Source: Gimesia sp. | GTDB lineage: Bacteria; Planctomycetota; Planctomycetia; Planctomycetales; Planctomycetaceae | Assembly (NCBI RefSeq): GCF_040219335.1 | Contig: NZ_JAVJSQ010000031.1 | Location: 496,001 to 560,000 of the forward strand | DNA length: 64,000 nucleotides | Reading direction: 5' to 3' | Shown here: positions 26,997-36,385 of the stretch, piece by piece | Position numbering within the stretch: the first letter of the stretch is position 1 | How the letters are laid out: every line of letters begins with the position of its first letter | Translations under genes and position numbers: made by a program | Notes under the pieces: model-generated | The model's input: only the letters and a program-made list of their open reading frames with translations | Told to the model about the DNA's origin: nothing | The model's database searches: none

Positions 26997-29474
26997 ATGC
27001 GAAACTGTCTTTCCTGGATGTGCCTTGTCGCACTGCTGCTCACGAGTGTCACTCAGAGTGTGCGCGGTGCAGAACAACAGGCGACGCCGGTGAGCTCGAT
27101 CCGCGTGCAGCCCGGCTTTCAGGTGGAGTTGCTGCGTTCGGCGCAGTCGGGAGAAAGCTCCTGGATCAGCATGACATTCGATGATCGGGGACGCGTGATC
27201 CTGGGACTGGACGATGTCGGCCTGGGTCGGCTCACTTTCAATGATAATACCGACAAGGTCGCGTTCGAAAAAATCGACGACAAATTAAAACACTGTCGCG
27301 GTGTGTTGTATGCCCACGACAGCCTGTATATCAGTGAGACGAACGGCGAGGGGCTGCATCGCTTCCAGGATACGAATGGCGACGGTCAGTTCGATCAGCG
27401 GCAGTTGTTGAAACCACTGGATTACCGCAGCCGGTTCGGACATGGCAGCAATCAGCTCGTACTCGGCCCCGACAAAAACATCTATCTCGTCGTCGGTAAT
27501 GATGTGTCGTTTCCGGAGGGAGTCTCCCCTCAGTCTCCCTATCGCGATCCGCAGAACGATCAGTTGCTGCCCAACCCGCACGACGCCGGTCAGGACAATC
27601 GTGTCGGCTACATTCTTAAGACCGACCCGGCTGGGAAAACCTGGGAGATTCTCGCAGGGGGATTTCGGAACCAGGTCGACATCGCCTTTAACCCCGAGGG
27701 GGAGATGTTTACTTACGACGCCGACATGGAATGGGACATCGGCCAACCCTGGTATCGCCCGACCCGCATAAATCATATTATTCCCGGCGGCGAGTATGGC
27801 TGGCGGTGGGGAACCGGCAAATGGCCCGAGTATTATGCAGACAGTCTGCCCAGCACGCTGAATACGGGGCTGGGTTCTCCGACCGGGATGGTCTTCGGCA
27901 CCGAGAGTCACTTTCCGCCCCGGTTCAAAAACGCCATGTATATCGCCGACTGGCAGAATGGACGCATCCTGCTCGTGGACCTGATTCCTGCGGGAGCCAG
28001 TTATCAGTGTCAGTATGAAGTCTTTCTGGAAGGGGGGCCGCTGAATGTGTGTGACATGCAGTTCGGTCCTGATGGTGCGCTGTATTTCATCACCGGTGGT
28101 CGCGGCTCACAATCGGGCCTGTATCGCGTGACTCCGCGAGCCGATCAGAGTCCGACTTCCCAGGCTCCTGAAATCAGTGCGCAGGACCGTCAGCAGGGAG
28201 AAACCGCGCGGCAGTTGAGGCGGAACCTCGAACCATATCTCAACTCACCTGTGCCTGAGATCGACGTGCTCTGGACACACTTGAGCAGTGATGACCGCTG
28301 GCTGCGTTTCACCGCCCGCAAGGCACTGGAAAACCAGGATGTCTCCCGCTGGCGTGAACGGGCCCTTTCAGAGACGAAGCCGGTTGCAGCGATCGAGGCG
28401 TTGATTGCCCTGTGTCATCAGGGAACCCCTCAAGATCGAGACGCAGTCCTGACAGCGCTGAACCGGATCGAGATCAGCGCGCTATCGCAGGAACAGTTAC
28501 TGGCGTTACTGCGTGCTTATGAACTCAGTTGTATTCGACTTGGTAAACCGACGTCAGCCCAGGCGGCGACAATCAGAGAGCGACTGAGCCCCCTGTTTCC
28601 GCATGCGACCAGCAGCGCGAATCACATGTTGTGCGAACTGCTGGTCTATCTGAACGATGAATCGGTCGTTCCCCGAGCCATGACGCTGCTCGCTGATACA
28701 TCGCCCCAGGAAGATCAGATCCGCACCGCCCGTGCCTTGACTCAGGCCTCCCGCGGCTGGACTCCGGATACCCAGCGTCAGTTCCTCGCCTGGCTGGGGA
28801 TGGCCCGCCACTTTACGGGGGGTAAGCAGTTGACCGAACGGCTCCGCGATATTCGCGTGGACTTCCTGAAGTTACTCAGCGACACACAACAGCAGGAGTT
28901 CAGGGAGGAGATCGCGGCCCTCGACAAACCGCTGGAAGTGGAAGAGGTGGTTCCCGCGCGGCCCGTGGTGAAAGACTGGCAACTGACCGATCTCGAACCG
29001 CATCTGGTTTCAGTGACACAGAACCGTTCCTTCAAAAACGCGCGACAGGCGTTGCTGGCGGCAAACTGTCTCAAGTGTCATCGTATCGGCTCTACGGGAG
29101 CGCAGATCGGCCCGGATCTGTCGAATGTTGGCAAACGCTTTGACAGCCGGGCGATTCTCGAATCGATCATTGAACCGTCCAAAGTGATGGATCCGAAATA
29201 CCTTTATACTGTCTACGTCCTCAGCAGCGGCAAGATCGTGACCGGCAGACCGGTGGGGGTCAGCAAGACAACCATCACTGTTGAAACCGATCCGATTCGT
29301 CAGACCACGGTGCCGGTGCTCCGCGAGGAAATCGAGGAAGCCGTCCTTTCGAAAACGTCGCCGATGCCCGCCAGCCTGATCAATGTGCTCACACAGGAAG
29401 ACATTCTGGATCTGCTGGCCTACCTCAAGGCGGGCGGCGATCCCGGGGCTGCCGCGTTTCAACAGTCGAATTGA
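26997..29474 (+). CDS. PVC-type exported dehydrogenase with C-terminal haem c motif
   Basis: An 825-residue protein with a signal peptide (about 1-24). Residues of about 35-380 form a six-bladed PQQ-dependent sugar dehydrogenase/NHL-type propeller (VQPGFQVELL, GHGSNQLVLGPDKNIYLVVGND, GGFRNQVDIAFNPEGEMFTYDADMEWDIG, QFGPDGALYFITGG). A helical HEAT-like section follows to about 660, then a cytochrome-like domain with CLKCH at 691-695 and IGPDLSNVGKRF, ending in TQEDILDLLAYLKAGG. This is the planctomycete membrane-bound dehydrogenase architecture. It presumably oxidises a sugar or similar compound and passes electrons to the haem; the substrate is unknown. It follows the EEP gene by 4 bases. Confidence 0.88.
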   Translation: MRNCLSWMCLVALLLTSVTQSVRGAEQQATPVSSIRVQPGFQVELLRSAQSGESSWISMTFDDRGRVILGLDDVGLGRLTFNDNTDKVAFEKIDDKLKHCRGVLYAHDSLYISETNGEGLHRFQDTNGDGQFDQRQLLKPLDYRSRFGHGSNQLVLGPDKNIYLVVGNDVSFPEGVSPQSPYRDPQNDQLLPNPHDAGQDNRVGYILKTDPAGKTWEILAGGFRNQVDIAFNPEGEMFTYDADMEWDIGQPWYRPTRINHIIPGGEYGWRWGTGKWPEYYADSLPSTLNTGLGSPTGMVFGTESHFPPRFKNAMYIADWQNGRILLVDLIPAGASYQCQYEVFLEGGPLNVCDMQFGPDGALYFITGGRGSQSGLYRVTPRADQSPTSQAPEISAQDRQQGETARQLRRNLEPYLNSPVPEIDVLWTHLSSDDRWLRFTARKALENQDVSRWRERALSETKPVAAIEALIALCHQGTPQDRDAVLTALNRIEISALSQEQLLALLRAYELSCIRLGKPTSAQAATIRERLSPLFPHATSSANHMLCELLVYLNDESVVPRAMTLLADTSPQEDQIRTARALTQASRGWTPDTQRQFLAWLGMARHFTGGKQLTERLRDIRVDFLKLLSDTQQQEFREEIAALDKPLEVEEVVPARPVVKDWQLTDLEPHLVSVTQNRSFKNARQALLAANCLKCHRIGSTGAQIGPDLSNVGKRFDSRAILESIIEPSKVMDPKYLYTVYVLSSGKIVTGRPVGVSKTTITVETDPIRQTTVPVLREEIEEAVLSKTSPMPASLINVLTQEDILDLLAYLKAGGDPGAAAFQQSN

Positions 29475-29497
29475 GCGGATTCTGAAAGGACCACCGC

Positions 29498-30367
29498 ATG
29501 CCTGTGCTCAAGACATTGCTGATACTGATCTGCAGCACGCTCAGCGTCGCAGCTGCGGAGCCGGTCAACCTCAACAGCCTGCCCTCTGACCTGTCAGTGC
29601 CTGAGGTCACGCGGGGTACACCTGCTCCCGGCCAGCGGGTCTGGCAGACGAATCAGGGGTTCGAAAAGACCGAAATCGTCCATGCACTGTATCTGCCGAC
29701 GGACTGGCGGCCCGGTAAGAGGTATCCGGTGATTATGGAGTACCCGGGCAACGGCGGTTATCACAATGCCTTGAATGACGTCAGTCGGGGCCGTGTGCAG
29801 GACTGCAAACTGGGCTATGGTTTGTCCGGCGGTGTCGGCATGATCTGGGTCAGTCTGCCCTTCGTGGATCCGAAAACGGGTCAGCATGCCGTCAAATGGT
29901 GGGGCGATCCGGACGCGACAGCCGACTATTGTAAACAGACCGTGGCCCGCATCTGCAGGGAATATGGCGGCGACGCGGAGAATGTCATCCTCACCGGCTT
30001 TTCGCGGGGTGCCATCGCCTGTAATTTTATTGGACTGCGAGACGCGGAGATCGCCAAACTCTGGAAAGCGATGCTGCCCCACAGTCATTACGACGGCGTA
30101 CGCAAGTGGAATTACCCCGACAGTGATGCCGCGTCTGCTCGCCAGCGACTGGTGCGGGTCGGAACGCGTCCCCAGTTCATCAGCCATGAAATGAGTACGC
30201 AGCAGACAGAAGCGTATCTCAAAGAGAGTGGCGTGCCAGGGCAGTTCACGTTTATGGCACTCCCCTACCCCAATCATTCCGATGAATGGGTATTGAAAGA
30301 TATTCCCCAGCGGAGCCGGGCGCGTGAATGGCTCCAGAACATCGTACAACAAACAGCAACCGACTGA
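29498..30367 (+). CDS. Exported alpha/beta-hydrolase
   Basis: A 289-residue protein with a signal peptide (about 1-20). YPVIMEYPGNGGY is the oxyanion-hole strand, NVILTGFSRGAIACNFIGL contains the nucleophile elbow G-F-S-R-G, and PNHSDEWVLKD near the end supplies a probable catalytic His. This is an esterase or peptidase-like serine hydrolase of a type found next to planctomycete carbohydrate genes. It sits 23 bases after the dehydrogenase gene and 26 bases before the next, so is operonic. Substrate unknown. Confidence 0.8.
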   Translation: MPVLKTLLILICSTLSVAAAEPVNLNSLPSDLSVPEVTRGTPAPGQRVWQTNQGFEKTEIVHALYLPTDWRPGKRYPVIMEYPGNGGYHNALNDVSRGRVQDCKLGYGLSGGVGMIWVSLPFVDPKTGQHAVKWWGDPDATADYCKQTVARICREYGGDAENVILTGFSRGAIACNFIGLRDAEIAKLWKAMLPHSHYDGVRKWNYPDSDAASARQRLVRVGTRPQFISHEMSTQQTEAYLKESGVPGQFTFMALPYPNHSDEWVLKDIPQRSRAREWLQNIVQQTATD

Positions 30368-30393
30368 ATCCTTCCCCGAAACGAGGCACTCCC

Positions 30394-31512
30394 ATGCACC
30401 GCATTGCTCCCTGGATGCTCTGCTCCTTCTCTTGTCTGCTCCTGCAGAATGTCACTCTCCGCGCAGCGGAACCGGAGCCACAACCCCGTCCGCACATCGA
30501 GATCCGCGGGATCTACGGCGGTGCGCCGACACAGTTACTGGAACAGAACCGCAGCCTGCCTGAACTGGGCGTGAATGCGATTTTCATGGGCTCAGGCAGT
30601 CTTTCAACAGAAAAGATCGCGGAACTCAAGCGACAGGGAGCCAAGGTCTTTGCCGAGTTCAACACGCTGCATGTCGCCGGCTATCTCAAGGAGCATCCGG
30701 ATGCGGCTCCGATCGGTGTGGATGGGAAGGTCTCACCTCCCCCGCATGGCTGGCAGGGCATCTGTCCGACTCATCCCGGCTATCGGAAATATCGGATGGA
30801 GGAATTTCGTCGCGTGCTCAAAGAGTATGAGATTGATGGCATCTGGCTCGATTATCATCACAGCCATGCCAGCTGGGAGCGGGCCGAGCCGGACATGCCG
30901 GACACCTGTTTCTGTGAACGTTGTCTGAAACAGTATCAACAGGATACGAAAACCAGCCTACCCGAGGCACCGACGGCCGAACTTTCGCAACTGCTGCTGG
31001 GAGAACAGAAAGCGAAGTGGACACAGTGGCGATGTGACGTCTTCACCGACTGGGTCCGCGAGTTTCATTCGATTATCAAGGAGACACGACCGAAAGCACT
31101 GCTGGGCACATTCCATTGCCCATGGACCGACACCGAATTCGACGGGGCGCTGAAAAACAAGCTGGCCATCGATCTCAAGGCCCAGGCGCAGTACATCGAT
31201 GTTTTCAGCATCATGCCTTACCATGCCCGCTTCAATCATCCCCAGGACCCGGCCTGGATTTCACGACAGACGGCCTGGCTGGGAAAGTACCTCGGTATCA
31301 AGGGGCAGCCTGGCGAGCGGCACAAGATCTGGCCCATCGTGCAGCTCTCGGACTGGGGAGAAACAGTGCCCGTCAAACAGGTGACGCCGGTCCTCGACCA
31401 TGGGACGCGTCCTCCGGCGACCGGGGTGATGGTCTTCCGCTGGGGTTCCCTGCATCCCCAGACCGACAAGGTGGAGGCGATGATCGAATACTATCGCGCC
31501 ATTCGGCCGTGA
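30394..31512 (+). CDS. Exported glycoside-hydrolase-like TIM-barrel protein
   Basis: ATG 30394 with GAGG about 6 bases upstream gives 372 residues; the frame opens at 30328, inside the preceding gene. A signal peptide covers about 1-25. Strand motifs suit a (beta/alpha)8 barrel: IEIRGIYGG, LGVNAIFMGSG, GAKVFAEFNTLH, EIDGIWLDYHHSHASWERA with an Asp candidate, CFCERCLKQYQ (a CxC..C cluster often seen in such proteins), LLGTFHCPW and GVMVFRWGSLH. It resembles the putative glycosidase families annotated in planctomycete genomes, but I cannot name a GH family. It is the last gene of the four-gene exported operon. Confidence 0.65.
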   Translation: MHRIAPWMLCSFSCLLLQNVTLRAAEPEPQPRPHIEIRGIYGGAPTQLLEQNRSLPELGVNAIFMGSGSLSTEKIAELKRQGAKVFAEFNTLHVAGYLKEHPDAAPIGVDGKVSPPPHGWQGICPTHPGYRKYRMEEFRRVLKEYEIDGIWLDYHHSHASWERAEPDMPDTCFCERCLKQYQQDTKTSLPEAPTAELSQLLLGEQKAKWTQWRCDVFTDWVREFHSIIKETRPKALLGTFHCPWTDTEFDGALKNKLAIDLKAQAQYIDVFSIMPYHARFNHPQDPAWISRQTAWLGKYLGIKGQPGERHKIWPIVQLSDWGETVPVKQVTPVLDHGTRPPATGVMVFRWGSLHPQTDKVEAMIEYYRAIRP

Positions 31513-31532
31513 GCCGGACGGGAATCTGTTTA

Positions 31533-31561
31533 TTGACAATCCGACAGGCGCGGTCTATAAC
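31533..31561 (+). promoter_or_regulatory. Predicted sigma70-type promoter of yaaA
   Basis: A perfect TTGACA (31533-31538), a 17-base spacer and TATAAC (31556-31561), ending about 43 bases before the yaaA ATG. Confidence 0.75.
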
Positions 31562-31603
31562 CAACGCGAACTGAAATCACCTGCAGATAGACGGATTGCG
31601 ACC

Positions 31604-32395
31604 ATGCTGACAGTACTTTCTCCGGCCAAATCACTGAACCTGGATCCTCAGAAACAGACCTCGAAATATTCGACTCCCGAATTCCTCGAGGAGGCAGAAA
31701 CGCTCGTCAATAAACTGAAGCGGATGTCGCGGAAAGCGCTGGGCGAACTGATGAGCATCAGTGACGATCTGTCCGAATTGAATCGTGGCCGTTTCAATGA
31801 ATGGTCGCGTCCCTTCACAACGAAGAATGCCAAGCAGGCCGTGCTGACGTTTAACGGGGATGTTTACCAGGGATTGAATGCCAGTCAGTTCAAGGCACGC
31901 GACCTGGCGTATGCCCAGGATCATCTGCGAATCCTGTCCGGTCTGTATGGCGTGCTGCGTCCGCTCGATCTGATGCAGGCGTATCGGCTGGAAATGGGAA
32001 CCAGTCTCAAGACACGGCAGGGAAACTCGCTGTACGATTTCTGGGGCGATAAAATCACCGAGTCGCTCAAGGCGGATCTCGACAAACAGAAACAGCGGGC
32101 CTTGGTGAATCTCGCTTCGAATGAATACTTCAAATCGGTGAAACCGAAACAGCTGGGATGCCCGGTGATTACGCCGGTCTTCAAGGAAATCAAGGATGGC
32201 AAATCGCGGACGATCGCCCTGTTCGCGAAGCAGGCCCGCGGTCGGATGGCGGCCTGGATGATACAGAACCGCATCGATGCCCCCGCTGACCTGACCGGTT
32301 TCAACCTGGATGGTTACGAGTACCAGCCCGATGAATCGACTGACAGCAAACTGACCTTTTCCCGCCCGCAACCACCGCCGGTCGGAAAAAAATAA
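31604..32395 (+). CDS. yaaA: YaaA family peroxide-stress protein
   Basis: A 263-residue protein, full length for the family. It opens MLTVLSPAKSLNLD and carries LSELNRGRFNEW, LTFNGDVYQGL, LYGVLRPLDLMQAYRLEMGTSL, NLASNEYFKSV and FAKQARGRMAAWMI, all conserved blocks of YaaA/DUF328. In E. coli YaaA limits damage from hydrogen peroxide by lowering available iron and binds DNA; the same role is expected here. A strong promoter lies directly upstream. The O-methyltransferase gene follows by 27 bases and may be co-transcribed. Confidence 0.95.
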   Translation: MLTVLSPAKSLNLDPQKQTSKYSTPEFLEEAETLVNKLKRMSRKALGELMSISDDLSELNRGRFNEWSRPFTTKNAKQAVLTFNGDVYQGLNASQFKARDLAYAQDHLRILSGLYGVLRPLDLMQAYRLEMGTSLKTRQGNSLYDFWGDKITESLKADLDKQKQRALVNLASNEYFKSVKPKQLGCPVITPVFKEIKDGKSRTIALFAKQARGRMAAWMIQNRIDAPADLTGFNLDGYEYQPDESTDSKLTFSRPQPPPVGKK

Positions 32396-32422
32396 CTTCC
32401 ACTCTCTCAGGATCAAAGCACA

Positions 32423-33430
32423 ATGACGGAGCAGGCACTGCATCAGCAACTGGACCAGATGATTACCGGCTACTGGACATCGCAGGCGATTTATGCGGCG
32501 GCGAAACTGGGAATCGCTGACCTGCTGGTCGACCAGCCCCAGACCGCGGCCCAACTCGCGTCCGCTACTGACACGAATGCAGGCGCCCTGTATCGGGTGT
32601 TGCGAGCACTGGCCAGCATCGGGATCTTTGAGGAAAACGAGCAGCAGGAATTTGCTTTGACGCCGATGGCGGAATTTCTGCGGAGCGATGTCCCCGGTTC
32701 CAAGCGGGCGCTGGCGATGATGTCGGGCGATGAGCAGTTCCAGTGCTGGAGCGAGATCATGTACAGCGTGCAGACCGGAAAGACCTCGTTCGATAAGGTC
32801 TTCGGTCAGCCGATCTTCGAATACCTGTCTCAGCATGAAGACAAAGGCCAGATTTTCGACCAGGCGATGATGGGCATTCACGGCCGGGAAACCGGAGAGA
32901 TCATGCAGGCCTACGATTTCTCAGGCATTCAGACCCTGGTTGACGTGGGCGGCGGAAACGGTTCGAACATTGCCCACATTCTGCAGCAGTACCCCGAGAT
33001 GCAGGGGATTCTGTTCGACCTGCCTCACGTTGTCGAACGGGCTCAACAACACATTGAGGCTGCGGGACTGAGTGAGCGGTGCGAAATTGTGGGAGGCAAC
33101 TTCTTTGAAGTGGTGCCCACGAACGCGGATGCCTGGTTCATGCGGCACATCATTCATGACTGGGACGATGAAAAGTCGCTCACGATTCTCAAAAACTGTC
33201 ACACCGCGATGCCTGCAGACGCTAAACTGCTGGTTGTGGAAAGTGTGATCCCGGCAGGCAACGAACCGTTCGCCGGCAAGTTTCTGGACCTGGTGATGCT
33301 GATGATCCCCGGCGGCAAGGAACGGACGGCCGAAGAGTATCGCAGCCTGTTCGCCGAGGCAGGCTTTGAGCTGACGCGCATTATCCCGACGGAATCCGAG
33401 CTGAGTATTATCGAATGTGTTAAGCAGTAG
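32423..33430 (+). CDS. SAM-dependent O-methyltransferase, acetylserotonin/hydroxyneurosporene type (copy 1)
   Basis: A 335-residue protein of the plant-type/bacterial family 2 O-methyltransferases. Residues of about 10-100 form the winged-helix dimerisation domain (LGIADLLVDQPQTAAQLASATDTN, LYRVLRALASIGIF). LVDVGGGNG at 172-180 is the SAM motif, and RHIIHDWDDE around 241-250 holds the catalytic His245-Asp246 pair. It probably methylates a hydroxyl on an aromatic or polyketide-like compound. A close paralogue of identical length follows 76 bases later. Confidence 0.88.
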   Translation: MTEQALHQQLDQMITGYWTSQAIYAAAKLGIADLLVDQPQTAAQLASATDTNAGALYRVLRALASIGIFEENEQQEFALTPMAEFLRSDVPGSKRALAMMSGDEQFQCWSEIMYSVQTGKTSFDKVFGQPIFEYLSQHEDKGQIFDQAMMGIHGRETGEIMQAYDFSGIQTLVDVGGGNGSNIAHILQQYPEMQGILFDLPHVVERAQQHIEAAGLSERCEIVGGNFFEVVPTNADAWFMRHIIHDWDDEKSLTILKNCHTAMPADAKLLVVESVIPAGNEPFAGKFLDLVMLMIPGGKERTAEEYRSLFAEAGFELTRIIPTESELSIIECVKQ

Positions 33431-33506
33431 ATCTGGAATGCCGGTTGTCTGTCGGTCGATGCGACTCGTCCCGAATAGATGTGAGCTGAAGTGAGGAGAC
33501 CCTGAG

Positions 33507-34514
33507 ATGACCGACGAACCTCATGCGCAACAACTGGAGCGGATGATAACCGGCTATTGTATTTCACAGAGCATTTATGCCGCCGCCAAACTGGAAATCG
33601 CCGATCAGTTGACTGCGGGCCCCCGGACCGCGGCACAACTGGCGGAAGCGACGCAGACCGATGCGGACTCGCTGTACCGCCTGCTCCGCGCCCTGGCCAG
33701 TGTGGGGATCTTTGCGGAAAACGAACAGGGAGCCTTCTCCCTCACGCCACTGGCGGAGCCGCTGCGCAGCGATCATCCGGAATCCAAACAGGCCTGCGCG
33801 ATCATGAATGGCGAAGACCAGTTCCGGCCCTGGTGCGAAATCATTTACAGCCTGCAGACCGGGAAACCGGCTTACGACAAGATCTGGGGAAAATCGGTGT
33901 TTGAGTTTCTGGCCGAACATCCGGAGCAGGCGCAGATCTTCGACCGGGCGATGACCGGCATCCACGGTCGCGGGAACGATTCGATCCTGGATGCTTATGA
34001 TCTTACTGATACCCGGGTCCTGGCGGATGTCGGCGGGGGCAATGGCTTGCACCTCGCTGGAATTCTGCAGGCGAACCCTCATCTGCACGGCCTGCTGTTC
34101 GATGTGCCGCATGTCGTCGAACGGGCCCAGTCCCAGATCGACCAGGCCGGTTTGTCCGATCGCTGCCAGCTGGTCGGTGGAGACTTTTTCCAGTCACTGC
34201 CCCAGGGACCGGATGCGATTCTCCTGCGGCACATCATTCACGACTGGAACGACGAGCAATCACTGCGCATTCTCAGGAACTGTCATACGGCCCTGCCGGA
34301 CGGGGGCAAGCTGTTGATCCTGGAGAGTGTCATTCAGCCGGGTAATGCGGCCTTCTGGGGGAAGTTCGTGGACCTGATCATGCTGCTGGTGACGGGGGGC
34401 AGAGAACGGACGGCCAAGGAATTCCGTCTGCTCTATGAGCGGGCCGGCTTTGAACTGACGCGGATTGTTCCTACCTCGTCCGATCTCTCGATTGTGGAAG
34501 GCGTCAAACGCTGA
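33507..34514 (+). CDS. SAM-dependent O-methyltransferase (copy 2, tandem paralogue)
   Basis: Also 335 residues and collinear with the previous gene throughout: same start (DQMITGYWTSQAIYAAAKL versus ERMITGYCISQSIYAAAKL), SAM motif LADVGGGNG, and catalytic RHIIHDWNDE. GAGGAG-type ribosome site. Differences are spread along the whole length rather than clustered, which points to an old tandem duplication with both copies kept functional, perhaps for different substrates. The C-terminal domain keeps SIVEGVKR against SIIECVKQ in copy 1. Confidence 0.88.
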   Translation: MTDEPHAQQLERMITGYCISQSIYAAAKLEIADQLTAGPRTAAQLAEATQTDADSLYRLLRALASVGIFAENEQGAFSLTPLAEPLRSDHPESKQACAIMNGEDQFRPWCEIIYSLQTGKPAYDKIWGKSVFEFLAEHPEQAQIFDRAMTGIHGRGNDSILDAYDLTDTRVLADVGGGNGLHLAGILQANPHLHGLLFDVPHVVERAQSQIDQAGLSDRCQLVGGDFFQSLPQGPDAILLRHIIHDWNDEQSLRILRNCHTALPDGGKLLILESVIQPGNAAFWGKFVDLIMLLVTGGRERTAKEFRLLYERAGFELTRIVPTSSDLSIVEGVKR

Positions 34515-34531
34515 TCGCTGCGATTGCGGGA

Positions 34532-35536
34532 TCAGGGAAAGCGGACAGAAAGACCGGCGCCGGCGAAGAAGTCAGACGCGCCTTCGCTCAGGCCGACGCC
34601 CGCACTCCAGTCGAGTTGCACATTGTTATTGATCAGGAAGGTGAACCCGGCATCAAAATAGTGTTCCGTGCGAGCGGTACGGGCGCCGCTGGGAATCAGC
34701 ACGAACCATTCGGTAAACGCGCTGAGTTGACTGTTCAACGTATAATTGACTGAGCAGGACTGGGCCATCTCCAGGAAGTACTTCCCGCTGGTGTCGATAT
34801 CTGCATAGCCCTGCGTGGATGCAGCGACGGAGACAATCTGGTTCAGCTGCCAGGCATAGATCAGATCGACGCCCGGTTCCACATGCTGAGAGGTAAAGGC
34901 CAGGCTTCCGGTCGGCACGCTCATCGATGTAATCAGCGCCATTTGTGGCAGAATGCCTGCCTGCGGTGTCAGAGCAAACTGCAGTGCCAGGTCCAGATCC
35001 TGGGTGCCGAAAGTGCTGTTATGCCAGGTACCGATCTGTGCCGCCTGTTGCAGGGGTGAAAAGCCGACGCGAAACTCCAGCCAGTCTGCCAGGATCCCCT
35101 GTCGCCAGAGGAACTCACCAAAGGACTGATAGCGAACGTCCTGGCCCCCCTCGTTACTTTTCAGATACGTGTAACCCGATTCAACCTGCGTCACGCCCCG
35201 CCCCACGGTCACCGAAGTGGATGTGAAGTTAGGGCGATCGGTCTGCAACGGCTTGTCCAGTTGAGGACCGCCCGAACATTCCGGGCCCGCGTTCCACTGA
35301 AACAGGGTGCCACAACAGGGGGCGAAGTAGAGACCCGTAACCGGCGCGACCGGTAAGGCCGCGGGTTCTGTCTCGGCCAGTGCTTTGACGAATTCGCCCT
35401 GCTCAATGAGCAACGGGGCTGCAGCGGCATCACCTGCCTGTGCGCAGCAGAAATCGAGACACAGCAATATCAGGCAGGGTAAGCTGCGCAAGATTTGTGC
35501 CCTGGTCGGTGTCAGACTACTTCGGGAAATCGGCAT
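34532..35536 (-). CDS. Outer-membrane beta-barrel transporter-like protein
   Basis: A 334-residue protein with a signal peptide (to about residue 34). LQTDRPNFTSTSVTVGRGVTQVESGYTYLK matches the opening of the MetA-pathway-of-phenol-degradation/transporter family of outer-membrane barrels, followed by alternating amphipathic strands and a C-terminal AGLSVRFP strand ending near an aromatic residue, as in Gram-negative porin-like proteins. The substrate is unknown. It converges on the methyltransferase pair and has no same-strand partner. Confidence 0.75.
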   Translation of the reverse strand: MPISRSSLTPTRAQILRSLPCLILLCLDFCCAQAGDAAAAPLLIEQGEFVKALAETEPAALPVAPVTGLYFAPCCGTLFQWNAGPECSGGPQLDKPLQTDRPNFTSTSVTVGRGVTQVESGYTYLKSNEGGQDVRYQSFGEFLWRQGILADWLEFRVGFSPLQQAAQIGTWHNSTFGTQDLDLALQFALTPQAGILPQMALITSMSVPTGSLAFTSQHVEPGVDLIYAWQLNQIVSVAASTQGYADIDTSGKYFLEMAQSCSVNYTLNSQLSAFTEWFVLIPSGARTARTEHYFDAGFTFLINNNVQLDWSAGVGLSEGASDFFAGAGLSVRFP

Positions 35537-36385
35537 AGAAGATTTATCGGAAAGCCTGCCTGACAGCGGTCAGGATTTCTGGAGAATCGCCGTGTGTCCC
35601 ATATCTTCAGTGATGAAGGAGACGCAGTGGTTAAGACTTCTCTTTCCGGGCTGACGCCGATCCGTAGGATGGTTTACCTGGAATGGGACACTGTTGGACG
35701 AAAACTGCGTGATTTTGCTGGAGAACGGCAGACGGTGGTTCTTTATTTGAACGGTACTTACCTGAAGTCTTTCAAGCGGGGCTAACACCCTGCGGCTCAT
35801 TTTTTTTCTGCAATCATTGTTTAGAGTACCGAGTCAGTTACAGGGCATTGTATTTTCAGTCTTTACGGAGGCCATCAGCGTGGATATTTATTTTGCGGAA
35901 GGGCGCGTGGCGGTCAAGCGGAGATTGTGCTCCCGGTCGGTGGTGAATGGTTCTGAATTATCAGTGAGATGCATTTCAAACGCGTTGAGTGTGCTGCGAA
36001 ATGATTTGAAATTATACGAGACAGAACGCACTGGTTCGGATTGTCCCGGTGAAAAGTGGACAAAATCGACGGCGATTCAGGTGCATCTGAGTCAGTTGTG
36101 GTCCGTATTCCAGTGCACGCATCATCCGCCTCGCGCGCGAAGCAGAATTACACAAGATAGGATTCAGCAGGTGCCGATCAAGTTCAGTTTCTTCAGTGAA
36201 AAGAACTGAACCGTTCCAGTGCATAAAACGGAGTAGTGAATTCAAAAGAAAACGCGTTGATTCTGAATGTGAATATTTCGGACGAAGCACAGCCGGTGAT
36301 TGACCTGTTGAAGGAGTTCCTTCAAAATCGAAAAGATCAATTCCCTGTGCCTTTTTAGCCGGTGCCTGTTTAGAAAGAGAAGACA
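35537..36385. other. Long intergenic region, no convincing gene
   Basis: About 850 bases. Open frames at 35594-35785 and 35817-36209 (plus) and 36012-36386 (minus) lack recognisable products and have no good ribosome site. They could be remnants of decayed genes. No repeats, hairpins or RNA genes were recognised. Confidence 0.4.

Noticed and set aside
31631..32881. 416-codon minus-strand frame opposite yaaA and the first O-methyltransferase
   Set aside because: It spans two real genes on the other strand and shows no protein family features.
35594..36209. Two short plus-strand frames between the outer-membrane protein and the phosphodiesterase gene
   Set aside because: No convincing ribosome site, signal or motif; kept only as a note on the intergenic region.
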